In this document: piece after piece, positions 24,558 to 34,697 of the stretch
Position numbering within the stretch: position 1 is the stretch's first letter
Layout of the letters: every line of letters begins with the position of its first letter
Assembly: GCA_941918925.1 (NCBI GenBank)
Contig: OW799233.1
Span: 108,245,833 to 108,309,832, forward strand
DNA from: Phyto melanocephala
Taxonomy: Eukaryota; Arthropoda; Insecta; Diptera; Rhinophoridae
Reading direction: 5' to 3'
DNA length: 64,000 bases
Translations under genes and position numbers: made by a program
The notes under the pieces: model-generated
What the model saw: the letters and a program-made list of their open reading frames with translations, nothing else
Databases searched by the model: none
What the model was told of the DNA's origin: nothing

Positions 24558-25251
24558 AAAGAAGCAAAAAACTTATTATTGAATCTGAAACTAGATATAT
24601 AAACCTTCAATCTCCATATAATCACTAACAGAATTCTACAGAATCATGCAAGTTTTCCTATCGAAAAACAAACATTTTTGGAAATCACTCAATTTTTAGT
24701 GATTGCATATTTTCATTGATTAAAAATTAAAATAATAACGTTAAAGCTTTAGAAACTTACCAGTCTTTATAGAAAAGGTTCAAACTTAATGAAAGCAAAA
24801 ATACTTCTAAAAATATTTTGCCAAACAAAAGTAATGCCACCGCAAAGTTCAACAAAAAATTAAAACTATAAACAGATTTACTACACTTGTCACAGTGACA
24901 CAAGTTTGATAACTGTTATCATGTTAATTGTTGTTTTTTTGTTTTGTTTTGAGTACATGTTCGTAATAGTTGTACATTTTACTATTACATAGCATAAAAT
25001 TATTAAAATCGGAGAACATTTTTTCTTTTTCTTTTGGCATCCTAAAAGTAACAAAAGTCACGCCAATCTGGTAGCGCTGTAATTATATTTTTTTAATTAC
25101 TGATCTGATCTATTAGAAATGTTCAGTGAAATTATAGCCAAGGATATGCTCTTTAAAAAAAATTGTTTGGTGCATGCCGCTTCAGCACAGTGTGCGCCAT
25201 TAATGCTGTATCATTCATCATCGACAATTAATATATGAACAGTAGTATGTA
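24558..25251. other. Unannotated stretch
   Basis: AT-rich with no open frame. A CACAGTG word at 24894 is equal to an RSS/Transib heptamer, but no matching second end or nonamer-like partner was found. Confidence 0.4.
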
Positions 25252-26167
25252 AAGGGTGTTTTTTTAAGCCCGATAGAACTTGAAATTGTAAAAAATAACA
25301 CAAAAAATTAAATTGTAATCAAAATTTTTTTTTTATTCGAAAGATCAATACGTGACATTAACATTTGAAAATGATTTCGGGCATATGGGCACCGCGGCTG
25401 TTCTTGACGAAGCGCATTCTGGACGTTCAATTTTGGGCCACTTTTTCGAGCACTGCTGGCCGTATGTCACGAATTACACGAACAATGCTGGCCTCCAAGG
25501 CGTCAATTGTTGCTGGTTTATCAGCATAAACCAGTGACTTCACGTAGCCCCACAGGAAATAATCGAGAGGTGTCAAATCGCACGACCTTGGAGGCCAATT
25601 GACAGGTCCATTTCTCGAAATCAACTTATCGCCAAATTTTGATTTCAATAAGTCGATGATTGCGTATGGCACGTAGCGCCATCCTGTTGAAACCACATCT
25701 CCTCCGGATCAATGTCATCCATATTTTCAAACAAAAAATCATTGATCATGGTGCGGTAACGATCTCCATTGACCGTAACGCGAGCTCCGGCCTCATTTTT
25801 GAAGAAATAAGGTTCGATGATGCCACCAGCGTGAAAACCGCACCAAACGGTGAATTTTTCTGGATGTAATGGAGTCTGTAGGGTCTCTTGTGGATTGGTC
25901 TCGCTCCATATGCGGCAATTTTGCTTATTAACAAACCCGTTAAGCCAAAAATGCGCCTCATCGCTGAACACAATTTTGCGATAAAACAACGGACGTCCAG
26001 AATGCGCTTCGTCAAGAACAGCCGCGGTGCCCATATGCCCGAAATCATTTTCAAATGTTAATGTCACGTATTGATCTTTCGAATAAAAAAAAAATTTTGA
26101 TTACATTTTAATTTTTTGTGTTATTTTTTACAATTTCAAGTTCTATCGGGCTTAAAAAAACACCCTT
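25252..26167 (-). mobile_element. Tc1/mariner deletion derivative with duplicated 3' end
   Basis: 916 bp flanked by a TA target duplication (25250-25251 and 26168-26169). It has inverted ends of about 175-180 bp starting AAGGGTGTTTTTTTAAGC. These are far longer than normal mariner ends. Both arms contain the same transposase 3' end (FVKNSRGAHMPEIIF then stop), in opposite orientation. The 5' end and N-terminal half of the gene are absent; the right arm is an inverted copy of the left. Unlike the flanking relics it is little decayed. It could act as a MITE founder if enzyme were supplied elsewhere. Confidence 0.85.
25360..26000 (-). pseudogene. Tc1/mariner transposase, C-terminal part
   Basis: Minus-strand coding from about 26000 leftwards: LFYRKIVFSDEAHFWLNGF with the first catalytic Asp; PLHPEKFTVWCGFHAGGII; VTVNGDRYRTMINDFLF; EMWFQQDGATCHT with the second Asp. 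A frameshift near 25670 follows. It then continues in another frame with NWPPRSCDLTPLDYFLWGYV and ALEASIVRVIRDIRPAVLEK. A TGG-to-TGA stop lies at about 25426, before the final TSRMRFVKNSRGAHMPEIIF and the natural stop near 25360. All three catalytic motifs are present, but the DNA-binding N-terminus is missing and the frame is broken. Sequence upstream of LFYRK (26001-26067) is the inverted copy of the gene's own tail. Confidence 0.8.
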
Positions 26168-26741
26168 TATGTTTATAATTTTGTATTACATTTGATTTTA
26201 AAATTTTTTTTTAACAAAATTATATTTTAGACGTTATATATTATATTTATTTATTTTTTGGAATTTGACCCTACACTCAGCATGCACATAATAGTACTTA
26301 AAATCAGAAATTCATGCAAATTCATGAGAAGTAAAATAAGAATAATGTGACAATGCAAAATTTTTTTTGTAATTATTTTTTTTTTTCTTAATTTTATTTT
26401 TTTATGTTTTTTTTTATATTTCTAATTAAAAAAAATTAAAGTAACAAATTCTAGATGTAAATTATGGAATATTTTTTAAATAATAAGATCCTACTTTATA
26501 TTCTGAGTCAGAGCTTTTCGAAATATGGGTGTCTGGTAACTCATACACATTTAAAAGAAGTTGCTTGATCACATCATCTATTTCAATATGTTTTTTTTAC
26601 TACCTTAAGGTACTTTTAGATTTAGATGTAATATGAGGGTCTGAGAAACCCAACAATGAATGTATTAAGTCCTCCATAGTGTGTACTCTTGAGGTTTTTC
26701 GTATGTGGTTAAACCTATAGCTATGGCTCCGTGTTAAAATA
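26168..26741. other. Unannotated stretch
   Basis: AT-rich, with no gene, exon or TE end recognised. Confidence 0.45.
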
Positions 26742-28470
26742 ATGGGTTTATTTATTTATTTATTTTATTTATTTATTTATTTATTTATTAATAATCGCCA
26801 AAATAAATGGCCAAAATAATTACAATGATATATACTTATAGTATTAATGACACTTTTAATTTTTAATGCTATAATTATTATATACCTTAAACGTAAAATT
26901 CAAATTTATATAAGATATATATGTATATAAATATAAATCTGTCATGAACATGAAAAGTTTCCCCTAAAAACACAGAGTATATTATGTACCACTTTCACCA
27001 AAAGGACTCGAAATATTAAAGACTTGACATTATTTTATTCTTAAATTTCCCAATAGAGTGTGCAAAGTGTCTGTCGTTGTAAGGTAAGATAGGGTTCCAA
27101 ATTCGGAAGACTCTTACTGCAAATTAACGTTGCATTATTACTGAATTAAATCGAGGGCATATCAAAGAGTGTAATCTGGAGGAATTTCCAAATATAAAAC
27201 GGGAAATAAGGTAATTTGGTGAACCATATTTAAAAGTTTTATAAAATAGCATCATAAGCCTTACTTTCACAAAGTCTTCAAATAAGCAACCTAAAATGTC
27301 TATAACATAAGCAGAAATATGTTCGCGCGGTCGAAGTCCATATACATATCTAATGATTCTGTTGAAATATCTTTTGAGTATCACTTGTTCCAGAATAAAT
27401 TTCTAAGCCATAAAGTATTATTGGCATTAGGGTTGCATGAGCTACAAGTTTTCGGACATGTAATGGTAATATGCACTTAATACTGTATAGTTTACATAAA
27501 ACAAACGATAGCCTAGAAAACAAATAATTTAAATTAAAATCAAAATTAAGTTTATGATCAATAAAAATACCAAGAGCTTTTAAATAGTGTACGTACTCCA
27601 ATTGTTTATTGTTTATACGAATGCGCGGCCTATCAATTATATCAGCATTAAAAACAATAGCCTTAGATTTTACTATATTCAGCACAATGAAATTCTCGTT
27701 ACAGTATTATTGGCTGTGGAAGAAAATAGGAGCTGAAGATCATCAGCATAAAGGTGGCTACAAATATTAGTCAAGTTATCAAAAATGTCATTGATATATA
27801 AAGTAAAAAATAACGGGCCTAATATCGACTTCTGTGGGACACCACGAACAACATCCTGGGTCACTGATATATTCGTCATATTCTGTACGAATTGTTTTCG
27901 TCCAAACAAAAATGATTTAATAATTAAACAAGCGTTTCGAGAAAATAGGAATGTGTAAAATATTTTATTTAGTAGAACTTCATGACAAATAGAATCAAAT
28001 GCTCTACTCAAGTCTAAACTAACTAAAACTGAGATTTATCTACTATCAATTTTGGATCGTATCTCATCTGTTAAATTGGTCATCAAAGTTGTTGTACTAT
28101 TTATGATGTTTTCTAAAATCAGATTGAAAATCAGAAATGTGTGTTTTATAACCAACACTTCCAATTATCTGATCATTTAGTAAAACTTCCAAAATCTTCA
28201 AGCAAACAGACAAAATACTATTAGGTCTAAAATCCGACGGACGCTGCGGATTTCTTACCTTCGGAATTGGAACCACTCTTGCCGATGTTATAATATTATT
28301 GTATACATGCACTATATGCCTAGAGAATAAGGGAAAAATTATTTTCAAAAATTTAAGAGAAACGCTATCAGGTCCTACAGCATTAGATTTTATTCTTTGC
28401 ATGGCATTCCAACATCTAATCTATCTACGGTCTGAAAAGAGAATGTCTTAATATCATTTTCAATAAAGCG
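26742..28470 (-). mobile_element. CR1/Jockey-like LINE, 5' truncated
   Basis: A non-LTR retrotransposon on the minus strand. The 3' end is a (TTTA)n-type repeat (26745-26790, read as (TAAA)n on the element strand), like the microsatellite tails of CR1/Jockey-type LINEs. The reverse transcriptase relic occupies 27020-28470. The endonuclease and 5' part are lost at about 28470, consistent with incomplete reverse transcription. No target duplication was confirmed. Confidence 0.75.
27020..28470 (-). pseudogene. LINE reverse transcriptase, broken
   Basis: The order of motifs is right for a LINE RT: RIKSNAVGPDSVSLKFLK and VVPIPKVRNPQRPSDFRP (28097-28402); VSLDLSRAFDSICHEVLL; RGVPQKSILGPLFFTLYIND, then SHLYADDLQLLFSS with the catalytic YADD (27679-28011); YLKALGIFIDHKLNFD and a thumb region (27350-27685); and a C-terminal block ending FRIWNPILPYNDR (about 27050). 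An in-frame stop lies near 28040 and frameshifts near 27690 and 27370. The YADD box is intact but the gene is inactive. Confidence 0.8.
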
Positions 28471-28985
28471 ATCCTAACACAATAGTGATGGTTTAGATGC
28501 CAAATTGTAAGTAGTGAAGAACTGTTTTCTAGTACTTTAAATTGATGATTTAGTAATGAGAGTTTTTGCTGGGTAGTTTTATTAATTGTACTCTCCTCTT
28601 TAATCGCTATTTTTATTAGTTTTGTTTTTAAATTAATTTTTTACAATTAAAATTTTATAAATATTAAAATTTATTTAGCAAGAAAAACAGTTGAAAACAA
28701 ATTATTGTCAAAAAAAAATAGCTTGGTTGCTTAAATGCTTTGAATTATAATATTATTTTTGCGAAGACATCATACTATCTTTGTCATCATAATTTTGTAA
28801 ATCAAACTTTTTTAGCAAAGTTTTCATGAACATGAAACATATGCATATCGTGATAAAATATATGATTTAACAATATAAAAATAAATATTATTTGTTTTCG
28901 ATAATCAAAAATTGTTATAGAAACTATAATATGACCGCCGTGATCATGTTGTAACCATCGTTTATCTTTGCTATCATGTAGAATA
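28471..28985. mobile_element. Truncated MITE pieces (CCCAGCAAAA end; ACATGGTT family)
   Basis: 28563-28578 is the inverted terminus TTTTTGCTGGGTAGT of the family at 9546. 28600-28985 matches the right part of the MITE family at 6743 and 11146: AGCAAGAAAAACAGTTGAAAA matches 7405, and GATAATCAAAAATTGTTATAG matches 11770. It ends at TAACCATCGTTTATCTTTGC, a decayed version of the inverted end. No coding. Confidence 0.55.
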
Positions 28986-29679
28986 AGACAAATCCCATAT
29001 CGAAGATACTAAAATGTTAGTAAAGCATGCAGAGGCACAAAAAATCAGTATTGCAGACTGTTGGTATCGAAAAACCTGCATTAAAAAATATTTTTAAATT
29101 GCTTGATTAGTGCTTACCTACTTACATGAGCCCTGATTACATGACAGGATTATTGTGATTGACGTGTTTGCTTAAAAGAGAATTTCATATGCCAGCAATT
29201 AATGAATATAATAGCTCTATCTCGAAAATAGCATGAAATTTGTTGTTGATCATACATGAGATACGCACATACAGATATACAAACATGCATACTTGCATAC
29301 AAACATACAAATATACATATTAATAAGTAATATTTATTTTTCTATTTTTGTTTCCATTCTATTTGATTATGAATTAAAAATTTTAAGTTTGAACCAAATG
29401 AACAATTTATTTAAAACTATTGATTTAATGAGACGAGTATTAACAAAAACTCTTTATAAATATTTATAAATTATTTTTAAACGCCAGATGAATTTTCAAA
29501 TATAAATAAATATAACAATATTTAAAATTAAATTATAAATCTTACTGAAACTATTGGTTTGCTAAACTTTTCTACATAAAATATTTATGATGGCATATAT
29601 TTTAGAGAAGCAACATCCACCAACATTAACATTAAAACATAAATAATTGCTCAGCAAATCTATGAGGTTTATCTATCTA
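28986..29679. other. Unannotated stretch
   Basis: AT-rich, with TACATA-type simple sequence around 29280-29330. No TE or exon is recognised. Confidence 0.45.
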
Positions 29680-30399
29680 TCTATATATATAAAAGTGAAA
29701 CTCTGTGTGTCTGTGTGTGTGTTAGCTATAGACTCCGAAACTGTAAAACCGATCGACCTCAAACTTTGTCAAGTTGTTGTACACATACCAGGGAGTGTTT
29801 ATGGGTGGAAAAAAATGGGCGGGGCCACGCCCATAAAAATAAGTTATTAGTTTTAGCTACTGGCACTTGACCGATTTTTCTGAAACTTTGCACACATATC
29901 GAGCTGTCATGACTTAATAATTTTGTGATAAGAAAAGTGGGCGGCGCCACGCCACTAAAAAAGTTTTAATTTTGAGGTACTTGCAACCGACCGATTTTTC
30001 TGAAACTTTGCACACATACCAAGCTGTCATAACCATATAATTTCGTGGTTAGAAAAGTGGGCAGGGCCACGCCCATAAAAAAAGCTTATAATATTGAGGT
30101 ACTTGCACCAGACCGATTTTTCTGAAACTTTGCACACATATCGAGCTGTCATTACTAAATAAAACAATTATAAATTAACAATTATAATTTTGAGGTACTT
30201 GCACTGGTCCGATTCTTCTGAAACTTTGCACACATATTGAGCTATTATGACTTTACAAATTCGTGATTAGAAAACTGGACAATGCCACGCCCATAAAAAA
30301 AATTATAATTTTTAGGTTTTTGCACTTGATATTTAATTAAAATTCAGAATGCATTTCGATTCATTAAGGGGCGTAGCAATGCGCGCCGGGTTTGGCTAG
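29680..30399 (+). mobile_element. Helitron-like element, complete non-autonomous copy
   Basis: 720 bp from TCTATATATATAAAAGTG to GGGCGTAGCAATGCGCGCCG ... GGCTAG. It is flanked by A on the left and T on the right, the A|T insertion site with 5'-TC and CTAG-3' expected of Helitrons. The core has four tandem units of about 120 bp, marked by TGAAACTTTGCACACAT (29880, 30000, 30122, 30218) and AAAAGTGGGC-GG-GCCACGCCC. No Rep/helicase. Short frames at 29647-29850 and 29759-29950 are incidental. Copies lie at 37792 and 49994. Confidence 0.75.
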
Positions 30400-32718
30400 T
30401 AAAAAATAAATGTTAAACAAATCATTTAATATTTTTTATTGCCACAATCATAAGCAAAAATATAAGTCACATTTTATCGATATAGAGATTTGCAAAATCT
30501 AATTTTTTTAAATTCGCTGTAAGGCAATAGTATAAAATTTATGCTTTAAATAAAAAAAAAATTTTAAATATTTTCTATTTCTATAAATTGTTTTGTATAC
30601 AGACCGAAATATTTTTATCATATATTGACTACTTAAAAAAAAATTAGAAAACAAATTAGAAAGAAAATTATAGTCGTTTAAGTCCATTTATAGTATACCC
30701 TATGCCAACAATAACTCTATTTTGTTCACTAATTTCTATTATTATATTCGTATACCGCCAAACTGTTAAGATTTTCGTCACAGTTTTGTACATTGAGTAG
30801 AATTTTAGGAGTGGTCCGTTTATTGAAACTACGACGAATAATAGTACGATTATTACCAAATATAATACAAAAAATTTTTGTAACTTTAAACTAATATTCA
30901 AATTTTTTAACTTCATTTAACTTGTTTACGATAATTTATATCCCATTTTTAAATTTAAAATTTGTTTTTCGAAGTTAAAAGCTAGAATTAATTACATTGA
31001 CAGCAGGCTTTGTGAAGCTGCTAGTAAGTTAGTAAGTTAGTTTCTCAATGTAGAGCCTATTACAATTATAATTCTGCAGATATGCCATTTGCTATATTCT
31101 ATTTATTTGGGTCTAATATTTAAATGAGTTTCACATTTTTATTAAAATATGATAAAAATAGCAGGATTACAAACCCTTATTTTTATAGTTTCTGCAATGT
31201 GTCATATAATTTGTGTTTTTATATCACTACTCTTGCTTTGATCGTTTTGTTTGTCGACTGGACTAAGATAAATGAGATAAAATTAAAGCACAAACATTTT
31301 TAAAACTAAGGATGTAGTAGTTTTCGAATCGTTATTATTATTACAGTTCTCTGGATATGAGGCAAAAACTTTTGATTGCATATAACAGGTACAACGCCCA
31401 CTTTAAGTAATAAGAAAAAATGTCCGTAAGAACCATTCTTGAGCTTTATCGAAAAATTCAAGAAAAAATTTTCAAAATGGATAGAACAGTTTGCCGGTGC
31501 TGTGCTCAGTAACGAACATAATTTCGTTTTTATTGGTAAAAACGAAGATTTTACAAACATTTAAAAGAAATAGACAAAACGGTTTCCATAAAAACCTAAA
31601 TTGGAATACGATTATTTAAAAAAATATTACACAAATTGGTCCAGGCGTTCTCCAATTTTAAATGAATGAAAAAGAGTAGGCACAAAAGTGGGCATGGCCA
31701 TTTTGTTTTTCCTTATCCATAGAAACCAATTGAATTTGGTTTTTTATGGTTAGGGTATTATGGTTCTGGCACTTCTACTTTAAACATTAATAGATTTTGA
31801 AAAAAATCAAGTGGGTAACTAGTACTAGATTTTGGTGTATTAGGATAAAAGCAATATAAAATATTTTAAGTTTGTTCTCAATGTCTTACAAATGAAGTTA
31901 AAGTAAAAAAAAAACGTTAAATAATCACGGCTCCAAAATATTATTGGTAAATTAACAAGGTATCATTAGAGTCGCATTGCTATATTCTTATACAATTTAA
32001 ACAATTTTAAATAGGTTTAAAATTTTTATAATAGACAATTTTAGAGCAAAAAAAAATTTTGCACTAGTACAATATGAATAAGATTTTTCATGACTTCTAA
32101 TTTATAAGTTATATTTCTTTTACACCTGAGCGAAATCTAGTAGATTTGATTTAAAATCTTTATTAAAATCTAAACCGTTTATACCACTATTTTTTGACAT
32201 TTTGCAAGATTTCGTTTTCAAAACAATATATTTATTTACAAGGTGCTCGGAGAGGCTCTCCAAAATTCAAACTCCATAAAAAAAAAAGTAAACAATAAAG
32301 TACTTGTGCGATTGCAACCACCTTATATATTATGATTGAATTTTTCTGTGTGCAGCGTAGTTAATTTTGTTACAATTTGATAAAAACCACAGTTGCTCCA
32401 CAAAGTAGTACTAGTGCGAAGTAGATTTCGTTTTGTATGCGAAATCTGGTAGAAATGAACAAGATTCCGTTCAAAATCCCGTAAGTACTAGACTTTGTGT
32501 AGGTGTAAATGTAGTATTAAAGAGATAGAGGCATGAATTATGCCTTTTTTAAGTCCAAAATAATTAGCCATTAAAGATGTGCTTCAAAATACATGCACAC
32601 CGCACGCAAAATATCCAAAACAATTCTTGAAAACAAACATTATTAACTCATAAAACATGGGTGGTTTCTTCTCACTAACTATGCATGCATTCTATGCACT
32701 GCTTTAAATGAAGTATAT
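30400..32718. other. Unannotated stretch
   Basis: AT-rich. 31380-31720 holds weak resemblance to GTGGGCATGGCC-type repeat cores (31680-31700), probably very old. Minus frames 30668-30916 and 31306-31560 have no recognised domain. A TAAGTTAG triplication lies at 31023-31042. Confidence 0.4.
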
Positions 32719-34697
32719 CGTCGGCTAAAGTCGCAAACGTGACAAGTCCACTTTTTTAAATTGTTCAGGAGAGAGGAAAAACCGTTTAAATAATATATTT
32801 TCCAATATTTGTGGAAACTGTATATGCAATACATAGTTATTTCGCCCATTGTTTGAATAAATAAAGTTTTTAAATCTAAAAAAAATCTTTAAACACTTGT
32901 TTTTTGCTGTTTTTGGACTTGTCATATTTTTTGCAAGTATACATTGGTTTTATATTGGACTTTACGCCTTTTAGTTTTGAAGCGTCTTCACAGTTTGGTT
33001 GTGATTTAAATTATTTAGTAAACCGTTTGCCATTGTTGAATTACGATTTTGGTAGGTAAAGCCATCACTGTAAAAAAATATCTTGACAGGATCGTTGTTT
33101 TCTTGTAAATTAGGCAAAAAAATTGTTTCTATGAACATAACCCAAACACTGGCAAATTCTTCTAATGTTAGTCCACCATCAACTTCGTTCCACAAAAACA
33201 ATAGGCGTCTTTGGGTTTCAAATCATAAAAAACTAAATTATGCACCTGTAATTTAGTTCGGTAGTAAAATTAACTAACATTTGATTCTGGTGCCATTAGA
33301 ACGGATTGCAAATCAACAGTAAAAACATAGGACTCTTCATCTTTATCTTTTGCTTTTTGTTCTCTGGCTTTATTATTTTTCTTGATATATCAAGAATTCC
33401 TCATTTGAATAATTTTGCACATTATGACGAGAGAAAATTTCACATAAGTGTTTTTTTGGTAAAAATAAGCTTAGATTTTTTAATTTGAAAACGGAATTGA
33501 AAGTTGTTATTGACACCGGATCAGTTTCTCGTTCGTCACATTATTGTTCTTTATAAAAGTCATAAAGACTTCTCTTGGACCGCCGTTCTGGCAACAGATA
33601 TTTTTTGGTGGAAGACCGACAGTAATGGGAATCTGTTGATGGAATCGAATCGAAAAATTAATGCAGATCTTAAACACGCTCAGTATGCGGTTGTTGTTGT
33701 TTTTGAAAAATGTGGTGATCCAAAGGAGTATCTAATCAATTTAAACAATTATGCCTACCAATGCTTAACGTGTTTAGGAATAGATTGTGGCACACACGCA
33801 AAACAATATTGTTAACTCTAAGGTGGTACCGCAATGTTTTCTTTATTTTAGAGACGCGATTTCGTGGTATTTTAGGTTTAATACATTAAATTAATGTCCT
33901 CACATATACCTTCTTTTGGTGCCAAATCATTTTCCAAAATTTATTGAAAATTTCTTCCATTTGAGGTTCTGTTATTTTTCCACATTTCATGATTGCAGCT
34001 TCTTTACCTTTATCAGTACAGTTGCACCTTTTTCATAGATCTTGCACTTTTAACTTCATTATATTGCCAATTCCTACCTTCTTTCGTTTTGCCATAGTAT
34101 TTTTTTCCAAGTTGGCGCGCAGACTTTTATTTTTCATTGTCTACCACGCATCTTTTTTTAGTTGCACTCGCCGTATTCGCTTTTTGTTCTTAATATGAAG
34201 TTCTATTGAATCATCCGTAATGCTGTGGAATCCATACGGAACTAGACCAACAACTCCATCGTCTTCTTCATTTCCATATTGAACAAAACCATCGTTTGCT
34301 TCATCGCCATAATCCATTTTGTTAATTTTTTACTAAAAAGCAGATATAATGTTTTTCTAACGCTAAAACAATAATAAAACTCTGAATATATAGTTAATAT
34401 TTACAATTAAATAAATAGTTTTACCATAAAAAGAAACTAAGCCTGCAACCAACTAATTTTATGCCAAAACGAAATATAACAGCTGATGCAATATGTACGT
34501 TGAGTGGACTTAGTGCGCGCTTTTTGACAAATGGGACTTGACACTATTGCATATCATTGCCAGACATTAATAGTGACGAGATTTTTATTTACCAAAAAAA
34601 AATGGAAATTGTGTATTTTTCAAAAAACTATTCAACTGCATTAAAATCTCATTTTTCGAAAAAAGTGGACTTGTCACGTTTGCGACTTTAGCCGACG
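32719..34697 (-). mobile_element. DNA transposon with 39-bp perfect inverted ends, ATAT duplication
   Basis: 1979 bp. The two ends are perfect 39-bp inverted repeats, beginning CGTCGGCTAAAGTCGCAAAC and ending CACTTTTTT, flanked by the 4-bp duplication ATAT (32715-32718 and 34698-34701). Inside, the minus strand carries one decayed transposase gene. The 4-bp duplication is compatible with Sola-type elements among others, but I cannot place the superfamily. The perfect ends suggest fairly recent movement, while the gene has many stops. It was therefore probably moved by enzyme made elsewhere. Confidence 0.8.
32740..34317 (-). pseudogene. Transposase-like protein, decayed (FYSDG-QNRN family)
   Basis: Starts at an ATG near 34317 (MDYGDEANDGFVQYGNEEDD) and runs leftward with at least six stops and frameshifts. 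Recognisable blocks in order: a K/R-rich segment (IKNKKRIRRVQLKKDAW-stop); a cysteine-bearing KCGKITEPQMEEIFNKFW; VCHNLFLNTLSIG; STDSHYCRSSTKKYLLPE; FKLKNLSLFLPKKHLCEI; KAREQKAKDKDEESYVFTVD; FYYRTKLQVHNLVFYDLKPK; LWNEVDGGLTLEEFASVW; and KIFFYSDGFTYQNRNSTMAN. These match a widespread unnamed animal transposase-like family, with the YSDG Asp likely catalytic. After that box the next expected motif (GHTQME-type) is missing, and the last frame (32725-32925) runs into the inverted end. Confidence 0.65.

Noticed and set aside
24894..24900. CACAGTG heptamer next to the RAG1-like relic
   Set aside because: It matches an RSS heptamer by word only; no partner end, spacer or A-rich nonamer was found, and the 7-mer is expected by chance.
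25352..25537. Plus-strand frame MTLTFENDFGHMG...
   Set aside because: It is the antisense of the transposase 3' end in the left arm; the identical start at 26067 on the minus strand comes from the inverted right arm, not from a real N-terminus.
33504..33815. Plus-strand 103-codon open frame that looks protein-like
   Set aside because: The minus strand of the same bases encodes, with stops, consecutive blocks of the decayed transposase (VCHNLFLNTLSIG, STDSHYCRSSTKKYLLPE). The plus frame is its antisense shadow.
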